A DNA stretch of 64,000 nt from an uncultured Aquimarina sp. (GCA_947496705.1 CANMDW010000002.1:248001-312000), one strand, 5' to 3'. Positions 1-9,830 are shown, numbered from the stretch's first letter. Notes: generated from the letters alone by a model not told the origin. Program-made: numbers and translations.

Positions 1-49
1 TACCAAGGCAGGTTATAATTACGGATACGGATACGCTAATAAAAGTTAG
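1..49 (+). CDS. C-terminal tail of a probable capsule/exopolysaccharide tyrosine kinase (partial)
   Basis: Only the last 15 codons are visible, reading TKAGYNYGYGYANKS and then TAG at 47-49. A C-terminal tyrosine cluster of this kind is the autophosphorylation tail of Wzc/BY-type tyrosine kinases that control polysaccharide export. The gene converges on and overlaps by four bases the PHP phosphatase that would dephosphorylate such a tail, which is the usual pairing. The kinase domain lies outside the window, so the call rests on the tail and the neighbour only. Any other Tyr/Gly-rich tail would look the same. Confidence 0.45.
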   Translation, partial: TKAGYNYGYGYANKS

Positions 50-783
50 GAAAAAACACTATTGTTTTTCATTAAAGCAGTTATTTTTCCCGATATTTTA
101 GGAGAGAATCCTCTTTCCAACAGCTGTAATTGATGATAATTGTGTACATCTGTACCCGTAAAATCAATATAACCCTGATTCACCATTTTGTAGGCAAAAG
201 CCTTAATCTTTTCGCCATAAAATCCAGATAAGGATAATAAATTTACCTGAAATAAGAATCCTGTTTCCTTTAATTGATGATATTTTTTCAGATCATTTTG
301 ATAAAAAGTATATCGCTCTGGGTGGGCCAAAACAGGAATATATCCTGCCAGCTTAATCTCAAAGAGTATTTCATTGAGATTTATAGGAGGACTGAACGTA
401 GACATTTCTACCAAAATATAATTTTTGTGTAAAGGCAGAATATCATTGTCTTTTATTCGACTATAAAACAAATCATCCATCATATATTCAGCGCTGGCCC
501 GCAATGTTATTTTTGTTATTCCGAGAGGAGGGAGAACTTCCTGTAGTTCCTTTACACTATTTTTAATAGTTTGAGATGAATTTGGCCATACCTCCTGAAT
601 TACATGAGGAGTGGTAATCACTTTTTTTATTCCGAATTTTTCAAATTGCTCCAGAATATATGCCGATTGATATATCGTTTTTACCCCATCATCAATAGCA
701 GGAAGCAGATGAGAATGGATATCTACATAATCATCAGGAATAATTTCATGTAGAGGTACTTCTTTTTTTGATAAAAACGACAA
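46..783 (-). CDS. CpsB/CapC/YwqE-type PHP-domain tyrosine-protein phosphatase
   Basis: This 245-residue protein has the metal-binding motifs of the PHP phosphatase family: DIHSHLLPAIDDG at residues 21-33, TPHV near 58-61, a Glu in LVEMS near 125, LAHPERY near 152-158 and TGTDVHNY near 211-218. Family members dephosphorylate the tyrosine-rich tail of capsule/exopolysaccharide kinases in the cytoplasm and so set polymer length or export. The length is normal for the family and no signal peptide is present. It ends tail to tail with the tyrosine-rich C-terminus of the gene at the left edge, which supports the role. Function is inferred from the family; the active-site residues are visible directly. 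Confidence 0.88.
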   Translation of the reverse strand: MSFLSKKEVPLHEIIPDDYVDIHSHLLPAIDDGVKTIYQSAYILEQFEKFGIKKVITTPHVIQEVWPNSSQTIKNSVKELQEVLPPLGITKITLRASAEYMMDDLFYSRIKDNDILPLHKNYILVEMSTFSPPINLNEILFEIKLAGYIPVLAHPERYTFYQNDLKKYHQLKETGFLFQVNLLSLSGFYGEKIKAFAYKMVNQGYIDFTGTDVHNYHQLQLLERGFSPKISGKITALMKNNSVFS

Positions 784-890
784 TATAGTTATTGTTTGGG
801 GTGAATTTAAAGCAAAAAAACAACTTATTCCTTAGTTTTTTAGCGCTTACAATAAGTTTTTGCAAAAATAAAGATTATTGTGTATAAAAA

Positions 891-923
891 AAACTGTTTA
901 AGAATCTCATTCTTAAACAGTTT
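891..923 (-). terminator. Rho-independent terminator of the DUF2807 gene
   Basis: A perfect 15-bp stem (AAACTGTTTAAGAAT and its complement) with a 3-nt loop is followed on the minus strand by a run of eight T. It lies about 20 bases after the stop of the DUF2807 gene and fits termination of the sigma-factor operon. Confidence 0.85.
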
Positions 924-945
924 ACATCAGATTTTATATTGAATG

Positions 946-1680
946 TTATCGTTTTGTAATATCTCCCGATCCAGACACCTTTTTATCTTCCTTTCCTGGG
1001 TTACCCTTATAGAATATATCTCCCGATCCCGATACACGGGCTTTTAAAGATGAAGTCGCCATAACTTCAATATCTCCCGATCCTGAAACAGTAGCAGTAA
1101 CATTTTTTGCATTCAGATCATATGCTGCCAGATCACCAGATCCCGAGACAGTGCTGTTAAAACTATCTGCGGTTCCTTTTAATACCAAATCACCGCTGCC
1201 AGAAACTTGAGCCCAAACAGTATTTGCTTCTACTGCAAGCTTAATATCACCCGAACCAGAAACCCCTGTTTTAAAATCTGAAGCTTTAATAGGATCAGAT
1301 CCATAAATATCTCCGGCCCCCGATAAAGTAACCTGATTAATGTCTTGAAAAGGAACAGTAATCACTAATTTTTTCCCTTTTGTGGGTTTGAGGTAGTATC
1401 CCTTTTTTACATAGATCTTTAAAACGTCTCCTTCAACTTCGGTGATAATATAGTCGATAAGGTTACTTTCTCCTTCAATTGTTATTTTTCCTTCGGTACC
1501 TGAAACCAGCGATACATCCAGGCTACCTTTTAATTTGATCTGATCATAGTCTGAAACACTTCTGTTTTTGGTCACTACATTACCATCTCCACTGATCTTT
1601 TTTCCGTTTCCCCACCATTGTGCCTGTAGCGAAGTCATGCTACACATTGCTAAAGCTAAAATAATTGTTATTGTTTTCAT
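946..1680 (-). CDS. Secreted DUF2807 (head GIN domain) protein
   Basis: This 244-residue protein has a signal peptide (MKTITIILALAMCSMTSLQAQ) and then a repetitive beta-rich body. One SGAGD and six VSGSGD motifs recur about every 15-20 residues through the C-terminal half, as expected for a right-handed beta-helix of the DUF2807/putative auto-transporter adhesin family. These proteins are common in Bacteroidetes and are exported; their biochemical role is not known. The gene is the last of a same-strand run behind an ECF sigma factor, an anti-sigma-like protein and a related secreted protein, with a 98-bp gap from the preceding gene and a strong terminator after it. It is probably a target or sensor of that sigma system, which is inference. 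Confidence 0.85.
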   Translation of the reverse strand: MKTITIILALAMCSMTSLQAQWWGNGKKISGDGNVVTKNRSVSDYDQIKLKGSLDVSLVSGTEGKITIEGESNLIDYIITEVEGDVLKIYVKKGYYLKPTKGKKLVITVPFQDINQVTLSGAGDIYGSDPIKASDFKTGVSGSGDIKLAVEANTVWAQVSGSGDLVLKGTADSFNSTVSGSGDLAAYDLNAKNVTATVSGSGDIEVMATSSLKARVSGSGDIFYKGNPGKEDKKVSGSGDITKR

Positions 1681-1778
1681 CTGTTTGGATTTTATTGTTT
1701 TTTTCCCGATAGCCTATCGAAGGTTACTATTTTGATTGCTCTCAACGTATTTGTATAACACATTTCATCTAATGTGCA

Positions 1779-2870
1779 TTAGTTTTTTCTTAGTTTAATG
1801 CCTCCATAGCTAGAGGTGATATTAATGGTATTACCACTGTTGGATTGCCCATTATATCCCTGATAGTCTTTTTTAGAACTTTTTACATACTTTTTTTGAA
1901 CCGTTATGCTTTCTTCAAGATGAATACCTCCGTACGAAGTTCTAAATGTAAAATCAAAAACACATCCTTCTTCATACCCTATATTTATCCCGGTATAATC
2001 TGTGTCAATGAGAACGCTCCTGAAAGATGGCTGCAATGACCGCACTTCGATAGATCCATAATCAGATTCAATACTTAGTTCTCTGGATACACTTCCGATT
2101 TTAGTACTCACATAATCAGAATCACCTACGATCTTTCCTACATCTTCTACACGAAGTCCGCCATAGTCACAATTATAAATCAGACTCTTCACCGATTTGA
2201 ATTTGGATTGAGTATAATCTGCATTGAGATCAACCCTGTCACTATTTTCAACCTCAAAATCAGAGTAATCGGCATTAATTTTACCGGTCTTCATGTATTG
2301 TATGGTGCTGTTATTGGTGTAATCGATATTGATATAGTTGTTATCTCCCAATAATTCTCCAAGAATAATCTGGCCGTAGTCACAGTTGATTTTGGCATTG
2401 CCCTCTATCTTATCCAAAGTGATACTTCCATAATCATTATCCAGATCCAGACTGTTTGTAACCGGTACTTTTACGGTATAGTTAATCTTCATGCTCATTT
2501 TACTATTCCAGTCACCGGTAAATTTATCCCACCAGGAATTATTATTTTTGTTAAAGGTGGTTTTGGCACTTACCATTTGTGAAGAAGCATTAAAATTCAC
2601 ATCGATAGATTCAAGTTTTTTTATCACTTTTTCTTCATTATTGCCGCTTACCGTAATGCTGATCTCCATCACGATACGATTCTCGTTCCAGGAGGTGATG
2701 TCAAGGTTTCCGTAATCATTACCGATCTTTAATAAGGCATCCCTATTCACCTGAAATTCTTTTTTCAGGGTTTTTTCTTTGGTAAATTTCCCTTTTAAGC
2801 CACCATCGTTGCTGGCTAATATCAATGCAGGGATGAGTAATAATATGATATTATAGTATAGAGTTTTCAT
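1779..2870 (-). CDS. Secreted DUF4097-like repeat protein in the ECF sigma operon
   Basis: I choose the start at 2870 (MKTLYYNIILLLIPALILAS), because the residues from there form a clean signal peptide and the start lies just inside the end of the preceding gene (20-bp overlap). The mature part of about 340 residues is a beta-strand repeat with recurring DYG/DYS/DYT motifs, like the DUF4097 beta-helix family. It follows an anti-sigma-like membrane protein and precedes a DUF2807 protein, so two secreted beta-helix proteins are co-expressed with one sigma/anti-sigma pair. The function is unknown; adhesion or envelope-stress sensing are guesses. A longer start at 2900 is possible but lacks a signal peptide at its N-terminus. 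Confidence 0.8.
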   Translation of the reverse strand: MKTLYYNIILLLIPALILASNDGGLKGKFTKEKTLKKEFQVNRDALLKIGNDYGNLDITSWNENRIVMEISITVSGNNEEKVIKKLESIDVNFNASSQMVSAKTTFNKNNNSWWDKFTGDWNSKMSMKINYTVKVPVTNSLDLDNDYGSITLDKIEGNAKINCDYGQIILGELLGDNNYINIDYTNNSTIQYMKTGKINADYSDFEVENSDRVDLNADYTQSKFKSVKSLIYNCDYGGLRVEDVGKIVGDSDYVSTKIGSVSRELSIESDYGSIEVRSLQPSFRSVLIDTDYTGINIGYEEGCVFDFTFRTSYGGIHLEESITVQKKYVKSSKKDYQGYNGQSNSGNTINITSSYGGIKLRKN

Positions 2871-3411
2871 TTTCTGATAATTTAAATTCGTTAATGTCAT
2901 TAATTTTTTCCAGTACCTCTTCTAATAGGCTTGCACGTTTCTGAAAGTTTTTGATCATAGCACTGATAACGCGTTTATCATTTCCGCTACGAACAAGGTC
3001 TTTCTTTAGTGCATTATAATCCAATGCTAATTTTTCTAACTGGATCATAGCATCAGCAACCAATTCTTGAGTTTCGGCAGAAGAAACTTTATTAATTTCT
3101 TCTAATTGTACCTGGATAGCAGCTGTAAAAAAGCCCTGGGTTTCTTGCATTTGTGGTGAAACACTGGCCAAATCTGCTTCTTCTTTAGGATCAAACATAA
3201 AAGTCATTGTAGCCATCCCGATCAATACTGCAATTGATGCAGCTATCGCCAATGGCTTGTACCAGTTTCGTTTTTTTGGCTGCAATCGAATGACTTTGTT
3301 TTGTTGCTGCAGCTTTTCTAAAAATCGTATCTGATGATTAGAAGAAGGTTCGTGTGTATCTAATTGATCCTTCATGCTCTTAAATAACGTATCTATTTTA
3401 TCCTCGTTCAT
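2851..3411 (-). CDS. Membrane-anchored anti-sigma-factor-like protein
   Basis: This 186-residue protein starts at 3411 in an ATGA overlap with the stop of the ECF sigma factor gene, so it is probably translationally coupled. Its N-terminal 60 residues are cytoplasmic and charged, a single transmembrane segment (about PLAIAASIAVLIGMATMTF) follows, and the remaining helical part would face the periplasm. This is the layout of anti-sigma factors that hold an ECF sigma factor at the membrane. I do not see a clear zinc-binding anti-sigma motif (HxxxCxxC), so the assignment rests on topology and operon position. Codons upstream of 3411 are open but lie inside the sigma gene. Confidence 0.72.
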   Translation of the reverse strand: MNEDKIDTLFKSMKDQLDTHEPSSNHQIRFLEKLQQQNKVIRLQPKKRNWYKPLAIAASIAVLIGMATMTFMFDPKEEADLASVSPQMQETQGFFTAAIQVQLEEINKVSSAETQELVADAMIQLEKLALDYNALKKDLVRSGNDKRVISAMIKNFQKRASLLEEVLEKINDINEFKLSENENSIL

Positions 3412-3956
3412 ACTAATTGTAATTTTTTTCGTAGACTTTCTTTTGCGCGCGAAACAAGTGTACGACAATTTGAATATGATATATCCATAATTTGACAGAT
3501 CTCTTCATAATCATATCCCTCGATAAGGTGTAATGATAATGCAGTGCTATAACTGTCCTTTAGTTGATTTAGTGTACTTAGTACTGTATTTGCCTGTATG
3601 CTGGTTACATCTTCTTCAATAATCCCGTCATTATCTGCAATTGCATATTCAACGGTTTCAAGAGCTACTTCTCGATGAACTTCTTTCTTACGAGAGGCAG
3701 TCAAACTCGAATTAATAACGATTTTTTTTAACCAGGCTCCAAACACTTTATCATCCTCCAGCATAGTAAGTTTTGTAAAAGCTGTCAAAAATGCTTCTTG
3801 CATGATATCTTCAGCTTCTGCAGCATCTTTTATAATTCTTAATGCCGTATTATACATTGCTTTATAATAGCGATTATAAATTTCGAGCTGCGCATTCTGA
3901 TCTTGCTCGCGGCATTTTGCTATCAATTGCTCTGTATTTAGTTTGGTTAGTGCCAA
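3408..3956 (-). CDS. ECF-type RNA polymerase sigma factor
   Basis: This 182-residue protein has both sigma-70 regions of the extracytoplasmic function group. Region 2 runs over about residues 20-85 and includes EAEDIMQEAFLTAF; region 4 lies near the C-terminus with a helix-turn-helix around YEEICQIMDISYSNCRTLV. It directs RNA polymerase to a small regulon, which very likely includes its own operon: anti-sigma-like protein, DUF4097-like and DUF2807 proteins. The final codons overlap the next gene by four bases. The start at 3956 is the first ATG of the frame and gives a normal N-terminus. Confidence 0.92.
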   Translation of the reverse strand: MALTKLNTEQLIAKCREQDQNAQLEIYNRYYKAMYNTALRIIKDAAEAEDIMQEAFLTAFTKLTMLEDDKVFGAWLKKIVINSSLTASRKKEVHREVALETVEYAIADNDGIIEEDVTSIQANTVLSTLNQLKDSYSTALSLHLIEGYDYEEICQIMDISYSNCRTLVSRAKESLRKKLQLV

Positions 3957-4177
3957 AAAATCGATTTACTTTTACATAAAGATAGATATTGAGATCTTTT
4001 GTTACACTTTTTAAATATTTTTTTTACAGGGTATGGCATAACAATTGAAATATGTATAATAAATCAAATTATAAACACCTCATTTTAACAGGTTTTATAA
4101 GGTTTTTTAATCTGTTTAGACTAATTTTAAAAGAATGCTGTTTTGTAATAATGACAAAATGGCTCTGATATATACTT

Positions 4178-6628
4178 ATGGCGAAATCTAAATTCACAAC
4201 ACTTGACAGTTTGTCATTTCAGGGAATAGATGAAGATGCAGAGTTGATCCCGTTAATGACTCCTGAAGATGAAGAAGAAATAGATAAAGAAGATTTACCC
4301 GAAGTGCTACCTATATTGCCTTTGCGTAATACGGTATTATTTCCCGGGGTTGTTATTCCGATCACAGCAGGAAGAGATAAATCTATTAAACTTCTTAATG
4401 AGGCCAATAATGGGAACAAAACTATTGGTGTAGTTTCTCAAAAAGAAGAAGGTGTCGAGAATCCATCATTAAAAGATATCAATAAAGTGGGTGTAGTAGC
4501 CCGTATCTTAAGGGTATTAAAAATGCCCGACGGCAATACTACTGTTATTTTACAGGGAAAGAAACGATTCAAAATTGATGGTATAGTAGAAGAAATTCCC
4601 TATATCAAAGCAAAGGTAAAAGAGGTCGATGAAGCGAGACCTGCCAGGGAAAATAAAGAATTCAGTGCAATTATTGAGTCTATAAAAGATCTTGCTTTAG
4701 AGATTATAAAAGAAAGCCCAAATATTCCTTCTGAAGCTTCTTTTGCAATTAAAAATATAGAAAGTAATTCCTTTTTGATCAATTTTGTTTCTTCCAATCT
4801 TAATCTTCCGGTAGAAGAAAAACAGAAACTTCTGGAGATTAATGATTTAAAAGAAAGAGCATTAGCAACATTAAAATTTATGAATGTTGAGTTCCAGAAA
4901 CTGGAACTTAAAAATGATATTCAGAGCAAGGTTCAGCATGACATGAGCCAGCAACAGCGCGAATATTTCTTACATCAACAAATGAAAACCATTCAGGAAG
5001 AACTGGGAGGTGTTTCTCATGAGGATGAGCTAGAAGAAATGCGGTTGCGTAGTAAGGATAAGAAATGGGATGAAAGAATAAAAAAGCATTTTGATAAAGA
5101 GCTTGCCAAAATGCAACGTATGAATCCTCAGGTTGCAGAATATTCTATCCAGCGTAATTATTTGGATCTGTTTTTAGATTTACCCTGGAATGAATTTAGC
5201 ACAGATAAATTTGACCTGAAACGTGCCAAGAAAATATTAGATAGAGATCATTATGGCCTGGATGAAGTAAAGCGGCGTATTATAGAATATCTTGCCGTAC
5301 TCAAGCTGCGCAATGATATGAAATCTCCCATTTTATGTCTGTATGGCCCGCCGGGAGTTGGTAAAACTTCTTTGGGAAAATCGATAGCCGAAGCACTGGG
5401 CAGAGAATATGTAAGGATCTCACTAGGAGGTTTACGTGACGAAGCAGAAATACGGGGACATCGAAAAACGTATATCGGAGCAATGCCCGGTAGAATTGTT
5501 CAAAGCCTTAAGAAGGCAGGAACCAGCAATCCGGTATTTGTTCTGGATGAAATAGATAAATTATCTGTGGGCAATCAGGGAGATCCATCCTCTGCTTTGT
5601 TAGAAGTTTTAGATCCCGAACAAAACTCAGAGTTTCATGATAATTTCCTCGAAATGGGATTTGATCTGTCCAAAGTGATGTTTATTGCTACCTCAAATAG
5701 CCTGGGTACGATCCAACCGGCACTTAGAGACCGTATGGAGATCATTAACGTAACAGGATATACCATCGAAGAAAAAATAGAGATCGCCAAACAGCATCTA
5801 TTGCCAAAGCAACTCGAAGAGCATGGATTAAATACATCCCATATCAAAATAGGAAAAATACAACTGGAGAAAATAATTGAGGGATATACCAGAGAATCCG
5901 GAGTACGAGGTCTTGAAAAGCAAATTGCCAAGATGGTACGCTATGCAGCCAAGAATATCGCCATGGAGGAAGAATACAATATTAAAATCAGTAATGATGA
6001 TATTATTGAGGTATTAGGGCCTCCCAGACTTGAACGTGATAAATATGAGAATAATGAAGTGGCAGGTGTGGTAACAGGACTTGCATGGACTAGTGTTGGT
6101 GGAGATATATTATTTATAGAATCTATTCTTTCTAAAGGGAAAGGAAATCTTACTATTACCGGAAACCTCGGAAAAGTGATGAAAGAGTCTGCTACCATTG
6201 CAATGGAATATATCAAAGCCAATGCAGATGAATTGGGAATTAACCCCGATATTTTTGATTCGTATAACGTGCATATACACGTTCCCGAAGGAGCCACTCC
6301 CAAAGATGGACCAAGTGCTGGGGTAACTATGCTTACATCGCTGGTTTCTTTGTTTACACAGCGCAAGGTGAAGAAGAGCCTGGCTATGACCGGAGAAATT
6401 ACCTTGCGCGGAAAGGTATTACCAGTTGGAGGTATTAAAGAGAAAATACTCGCTGCAAAAAGAGCACATATCAAAGAAATATTATTGTGTGAAGATAACA
6501 AGCGTGATATCAACGAAATAAAGCCTGAGTATCTAAAAGGGCTTAAGTTTCACTATGTGAAGGAAATGAGAGATGTTTTAGAACTGGCAATAACCAAAAC
6601 AAAGGTAAAGAACGCTAAGAAGCTTTAA
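4178..6628 (+). CDS. lon: ATP-dependent protease Lon
   Basis: This 816-residue protein has the complete Lon architecture: an N-terminal substrate-binding domain (residues 40-240), a coiled linker, an AAA+ module with Walker [10 protein letters not shown] near 390-398 and Walker B VFVLDEID near 455, and a C-terminal protease domain with the catalytic Ser713 in DGPSAG and Lys754 in GGIKEK. Lon is a cytoplasmic hexamer that degrades misfolded and regulatory proteins. It is transcribed alone between a divergent sigma operon and the convergent mreB, with a strong hairpin after the stop. The acidic 35-residue N-terminal extension is ordinary in Bacteroidetes. Confidence 0.98.
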   Translation: MAKSKFTTLDSLSFQGIDEDAELIPLMTPEDEEEIDKEDLPEVLPILPLRNTVLFPGVVIPITAGRDKSIKLLNEANNGNKTIGVVSQKEEGVENPSLKDINKVGVVARILRVLKMPDGNTTVILQGKKRFKIDGIVEEIPYIKAKVKEVDEARPARENKEFSAIIESIKDLALEIIKESPNIPSEASFAIKNIESNSFLINFVSSNLNLPVEEKQKLLEINDLKERALATLKFMNVEFQKLELKNDIQSKVQHDMSQQQREYFLHQQMKTIQEELGGVSHEDELEEMRLRSKDKKWDERIKKHFDKELAKMQRMNPQVAEYSIQRNYLDLFLDLPWNEFSTDKFDLKRAKKILDRDHYGLDEVKRRIIEYLAVLKLRNDMKSPILCLYGPPGVGKTSLGKSIAEALGREYVRISLGGLRDEAEIRGHRKTYIGAMPGRIVQSLKKAGTSNPVFVLDEIDKLSVGNQGDPSSALLEVLDPEQNSEFHDNFLEMGFDLSKVMFIATSNSLGTIQPALRDRMEIINVTGYTIEEKIEIAKQHLLPKQLEEHGLNTSHIKIGKIQLEKIIEGYTRESGVRGLEKQIAKMVRYAAKNIAMEEEYNIKISNDDIIEVLGPPRLERDKYENNEVAGVVTGLAWTSVGGDILFIESILSKGKGNLTITGNLGKVMKESATIAMEYIKANADELGINPDIFDSYNVHIHVPEGATPKDGPSAGVTMLTSLVSLFTQRKVKKSLAMTGEITLRGKVLPVGGIKEKILAAKRAHIKEILLCEDNKRDINEIKPEYLKGLKFHYVKEMRDVLELAITKTKVKNAKKL

Positions 6629-6629
6629 A

Positions 6630-6668
6630 GAATCACAAAAGCAGAACTTTTCGTTCTGCTTTTGTGAT
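6630..6668. terminator. Bidirectional terminator between lon and mreB
   Basis: A perfect 17-bp stem (AATCACAAAAGCAGAAC and its complement) with a 5-nt loop starts two bases after the lon stop codon and ends 17 bases before the end of the convergent mreB. Given the symmetric position it probably serves both genes. Confidence 0.85.
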
Positions 6669-6685
6669 TTATAAGAAGTTTGATT

Positions 6686-7723
6686 TTATCGTTTCTTTTT
6701 TACCAGTACTTCTGTATACCGGCCTAAATTTTTTAGTACAATTTCACTGCCTTTTACTACAGTCTCCAATGGACGATCGCCTAAATGTACTGGTAGCTCG
6801 GTAGTTTTTGATAAACGCTCGTCAAGCCCTCTTAACATAGATCCACCACCCGTAAGGTAAATACCCGTATTGTATATATCGGCAGAAATCTCGGGCGGAA
6901 TTTCTGAAAGCGTTTCCATAATTGCATTTTCTATTTGCGTAATAGACTTATCCAAACTTTTTTCAATTTCTCTATACGAAACCTGTATTTGCTTTGGTTT
7001 CCCAGTTAGCAAATCTCTTCCTTCAACATTCATGTTTTCAGGAGGAAATGCTAAATGCTCTACTGCCGAACCAACCTGTATTTTTATTTTTTCGGCCATG
7101 TGTTCACCAATATGAAGATTATGAGATTCACGTATAAATTGTACAATATCCTCATTAAAAATGTTGCCTGCAATTTTTACAGATTGACCGCTTATTATTC
7201 TTCCCAGCGAAATTACCGCAATTTCTGTTGTGCCTCCGCCTATGTCTACCACCATATTTCCTTTAGGTTCCAGAACATTTATCCCACCACCAATAGCTGC
7301 AGCAATAGGCTCATGTATCAGAAATACGTTTTTGGCATTGAGTCGTTTAGCAGATTCTTTTACTGCTCTCATTTCTACTTCCGTACTTCCGCAAGGAATA
7401 GAAATAATCATGTTATAAGAAATAGAGAATACCGATACATTAAGAGATGTTAATCTTTTAATGAATGTTTTCAGCATTTTTTCGGCCGCATCAAAATTAG
7501 AAATTACCCCATTGCTAAAGGGATAAATTGTTTTTATATTTTTATTAATTTTTCCTCGCATCATACCTGCCTCTTTACCTACAGCAATAATCTTTCCGGT
7601 AATTTGGTTTATGGTTATAATAGAGGGGTTGTCGACTGCTATTTTTCCCTTATGTGTAATCAACGTATTTGATGTGCCGAGATCTATTGCAATTTTTTCG
7701 GTTAAAAAATCAAAGAAGCCCAT
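6686..7723 (-). CDS. mreB: Rod shape-determining actin homologue MreB
   Basis: This 345-residue protein is an actin-fold ATPase of the MreB family. The phosphate-1 loop DLGTSNTLI starts at Asp14, the phosphate-2 loop DIGGGTTEIAV lies in the middle, and the adenosine motif LTGGGSMLRGL is near the C-terminus. MreB filaments under the inner membrane guide the elongasome. The gene is not followed by mreC or mreD here, so it is either a second mreB paralogue or separated from the usual cluster; I cannot tell which from this window. The start at 7723 gives the usual short N-terminus before the first beta strand. Confidence 0.93.
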   Translation of the reverse strand: MGFFDFLTEKIAIDLGTSNTLITHKGKIAVDNPSIITINQITGKIIAVGKEAGMMRGKINKNIKTIYPFSNGVISNFDAAEKMLKTFIKRLTSLNVSVFSISYNMIISIPCGSTEVEMRAVKESAKRLNAKNVFLIHEPIAAAIGGGINVLEPKGNMVVDIGGGTTEIAVISLGRIISGQSVKIAGNIFNEDIVQFIRESHNLHIGEHMAEKIKIQVGSAVEHLAFPPENMNVEGRDLLTGKPKQIQVSYREIEKSLDKSITQIENAIMETLSEIPPEISADIYNTGIYLTGGGSMLRGLDERLSKTTELPVHLGDRPLETVVKGSEIVLKNLGRYTEVLVKKKR

Positions 7724-8031
7724 ATTTGTTTGCTTTGGTTAATGTATGTGATTTAAGGTGTAATAGTGTAACTTATATGCATGCAATTAGGGTTTAAAGG
7801 TAAATAACTACGATAAAGTGTAATTATTGTGTCATTTTCTATGTTTATATCAACATCATATTATTTCTTATCAACAGAGGATATTTGAAAAATATATAAC
7901 ATATTGGCCCTTAAGCTTTCATGTAAAAAAAGGAATACACATAGAGATTATTCTTACATCTGTATTTTGGTTATAACTTTTTTAGATTGATGCTTATTTT
8001 CCTTTTCGTTTCACTTATTTTTGATTTCAGT

Positions 8032-8760
8032 ATGATGCAATCACATCAAAATTTCAACACTTTGGAAGATAAAAAGATTATTATTGCTATCGATGGTCAT
8101 TCTTCTACCGGTAAAAGTACTGTTGCAAAGGACCTGGCCAAAGCATTACACTATATTTATGTAGATACCGGTGCTATGTACCGTGCTGTTACATTGTACG
8201 CCATGCGACATGGCTTTATTGATGAATCTCATTTTAATCAGCAAAAATTAGAGCAGGAGCTTCCTGGGATCAAGATTAAGTTTGAAATGAATCCAAATAC
8301 CAGTTTGGCCGAAGTATTACTCAATGGGGAAAATGTAGAAAATGAAATCAGAACATTGGCAGTTTCCAAACATGTGAGTAAAATTGCAGCGGTTTCGGCA
8401 GTAAGAAAAAAATTGGTTGAACAACAACATCAAATGGGCAAGGATAAAGGAATTGTAATGGACGGAAGAGATATTGGTACCATCGTTTTTCCGTATGCAG
8501 AACTTAAATTGTTTATGACTGCAACTGCCAAAGACAGAGCCGAACGAAGGTTTCTTGAACTTAATGAAAGAGGAGAAAACGTGACCTATGAAGATGTTTT
8601 AAAAAATGTAGTAAATCGGGACCATATTGATAGTACCAGAAAAGATTCTCCTCTCAAAAAAGCAGAGGATGCTATCAAAATTGATAATTCCAACTTAACA
8701 CTTCAACAACAGTTTGAGCAAATTTTACAGCTTGCTCAAACTGCTATTAAAAATGCCTGA
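8032..8760 (+). CDS. cmk: Cytidylate kinase
   Basis: The enzyme phosphorylates CMP and dCMP with ATP in pyrimidine salvage and nucleotide supply. The P-loop GHSSTGKST lies at about residues 22-30 counted from 8032, followed by the family motifs YVDTGAMYRA, MDGRDIGT and RDHIDSTRKDSPL. The reading frame stays open upstream to 7987, but those codons give a hydrophobic stretch unlike this cytoplasmic family, so I place the start at 8032 or 8035. The 3' end overlaps the convergent small gene by 14 bases. A normal housekeeping gene. Confidence 0.95.
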   Translation: MMQSHQNFNTLEDKKIIIAIDGHSSTGKSTVAKDLAKALHYIYVDTGAMYRAVTLYAMRHGFIDESHFNQQKLEQELPGIKIKFEMNPNTSLAEVLLNGENVENEIRTLAVSKHVSKIAAVSAVRKKLVEQQHQMGKDKGIVMDGRDIGTIVFPYAELKLFMTATAKDRAERRFLELNERGENVTYEDVLKNVVNRDHIDSTRKDSPLKKAEDAIKIDNSNLTLQQQFEQILQLAQTAIKNA

Positions 8761-9130
8761 TCATATCTGGTATTGGCAATTCTCTGGAATCTGAAATGTT
8801 ATTTTGTTCCAGGTTAAAATCTGCCATCTCTATATATTCATAAAACCTCATGTTTTCTTTCAGCCATTCAACAACTTGTGTATATTCGTTGTCACTTCTT
8901 AAGATAAGTATACGATTTAGTTTTAAAACATGATGTACTACTTGCTTATGTTTTTGTATAGTTTCATCACTAATTTCGTAATACGGTTTTTCAACAAGTT
9001 TTTGATACTGTTTTCCATTGTTCATTATAATCTGATCTTTAGACTCAAAGATGATATGAGTCTTTGATAAGGCCTGCGCATAATTGTTGATTGCAGCAAA
9101 CAAGAAAATTAAAAATACTATTCTTTTCAT
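8747..9130 (-). CDS. Small secreted protein of unknown function
   Basis: This 127-residue protein has a signal peptide (MKRIVFLIFLFAAINNYAQA) and a mature part of about 107 residues without a motif I recognise. It is rich in Lys, Glu, Ile and His, has no cysteine and no second membrane segment, so it is probably a soluble periplasmic or secreted protein. Its stop overlaps the end of the convergent cmk by 14 bases. The signal peptide and coding-like composition make it a credible gene. I assign no function. Confidence 0.65.
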   Translation of the reverse strand: MKRIVFLIFLFAAINNYAQALSKTHIIFESKDQIIMNNGKQYQKLVEKPYYEISDETIQKHKQVVHHVLKLNRILILRSDNEYTQVVEWLKENMRFYEYIEMADFNLEQNNISDSRELPIPDMIRHF

Positions 9131-9404
9131 AAAAGGGCTTATAATTTAATGAGCGCAAAAATACGGTAAAACCATAAAAAAACAACTTTTAACGTGTTTT
9201 TTTACTCTATATTCTGTAAATAACATATTTATAATAGGAAAAAACTTTCTTTAAGAAGCTGTTGTTTGCTAAAATATCTAAGAGTATGTTTAAAAACCCT
9301 ACTTCCTGAAAACTATTTATTTTCAGTTCATATTCTTTTTAAACATGTTCTAAACGAATACAATAAAAAATATCTCTGTGATATGAATTGAGTTAAAAAC
9401 AAAA
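9131..9404. other. AT-rich intergenic stretch with nested inverted repeats
   Basis: No gene is visible in this stretch. At about 9286-9346 an outer inverted repeat (ATGTTTAAAAA and its complement) encloses an inner one (CTGAAAA/TTTTCAG). The outer sequence recurs as a single arm near 45223, so it may be a small dispersed repeat. A role in transcription is not evident. Confidence 0.4.
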
Positions 9405-9428
9405 AAAGACCACTACATTGTGGTCTTT
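9405..9428 (-). terminator. Rho-independent terminator of the LysM gene
   Basis: A 9-bp stem AAAGACCAC/GTGGTCTTT with a 6-nt loop is followed on the minus strand by TTTTTTTG and more T. It lies 25 bases after the stop of the LysM gene. Confidence 0.85.
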
Positions 9429-9452
9429 ATGATGTTCTATACCAGAATATCT

Positions 9453-9830
9453 TTACAGATTAGGGATAATAAGTTCCTGATCTGGGTGAATGACATCTGG
9501 ATTCTTAAGAATATTTGTATTTGCCTCAAAAATTGCTTTATACTTCATAGGATCACCATAATAGTGCTTGGCAATTTTACTTAAAGACTCTCCGCTTTTT
9601 ACGGTGTGTTTATGATATATAGATGTGTCGACAACATCAATATCTGCTACAATATCAGAAGGAGATTCACCACCAATTTCTTTTATTTTATCCCAAAGTT
9701 GATTTTTTTCGTATTGAGTTTGGGCAGTACCTTTTATTTTTAATGTTCCGTTTTCTTCAGAGACATCACCGTTCTGAATATTTAATTTTTGCCCTAAATC
9801 CAGTACATCTTGATATTTTGCTTTTACCAT
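9453..9830 (-). CDS. BON-LysM protein (YgaU/Kbp-like)
   Basis: This 125-residue protein has a short BON-like N-terminal half (residues 5-65) and a C-terminal LysM domain beginning at HTVKSGESLSKIAKHYYGD and ending at DQELIIPNL. This is the architecture of E. coli YgaU (Kbp), a small cytoplasmic potassium-binding and osmotic-response protein; the length is slightly shorter than the 149 residues of E. coli. No signal peptide is present, which fits that family and argues against a cell-wall role for the LysM domain. It stands alone with its own terminator. Confidence 0.85.
   Translation of the reverse strand: MVKAKYQDVLDLGQKLNIQNGDVSEENGTLKIKGTAQTQYEKNQLWDKIKEIGGESPSDIVADIDVVDTSIYHKHTVKSGESLSKIAKHYYGDPMKYKAIFEANTNILKNPDVIHPDQELIIPNL

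Noticed and set aside
5941..6513. 190-codon antisense frame inside lon
   Set aside because: It lies entirely opposite the conserved protease domain of Lon, has a composition expected of antisense sequence, and no signal of its own.
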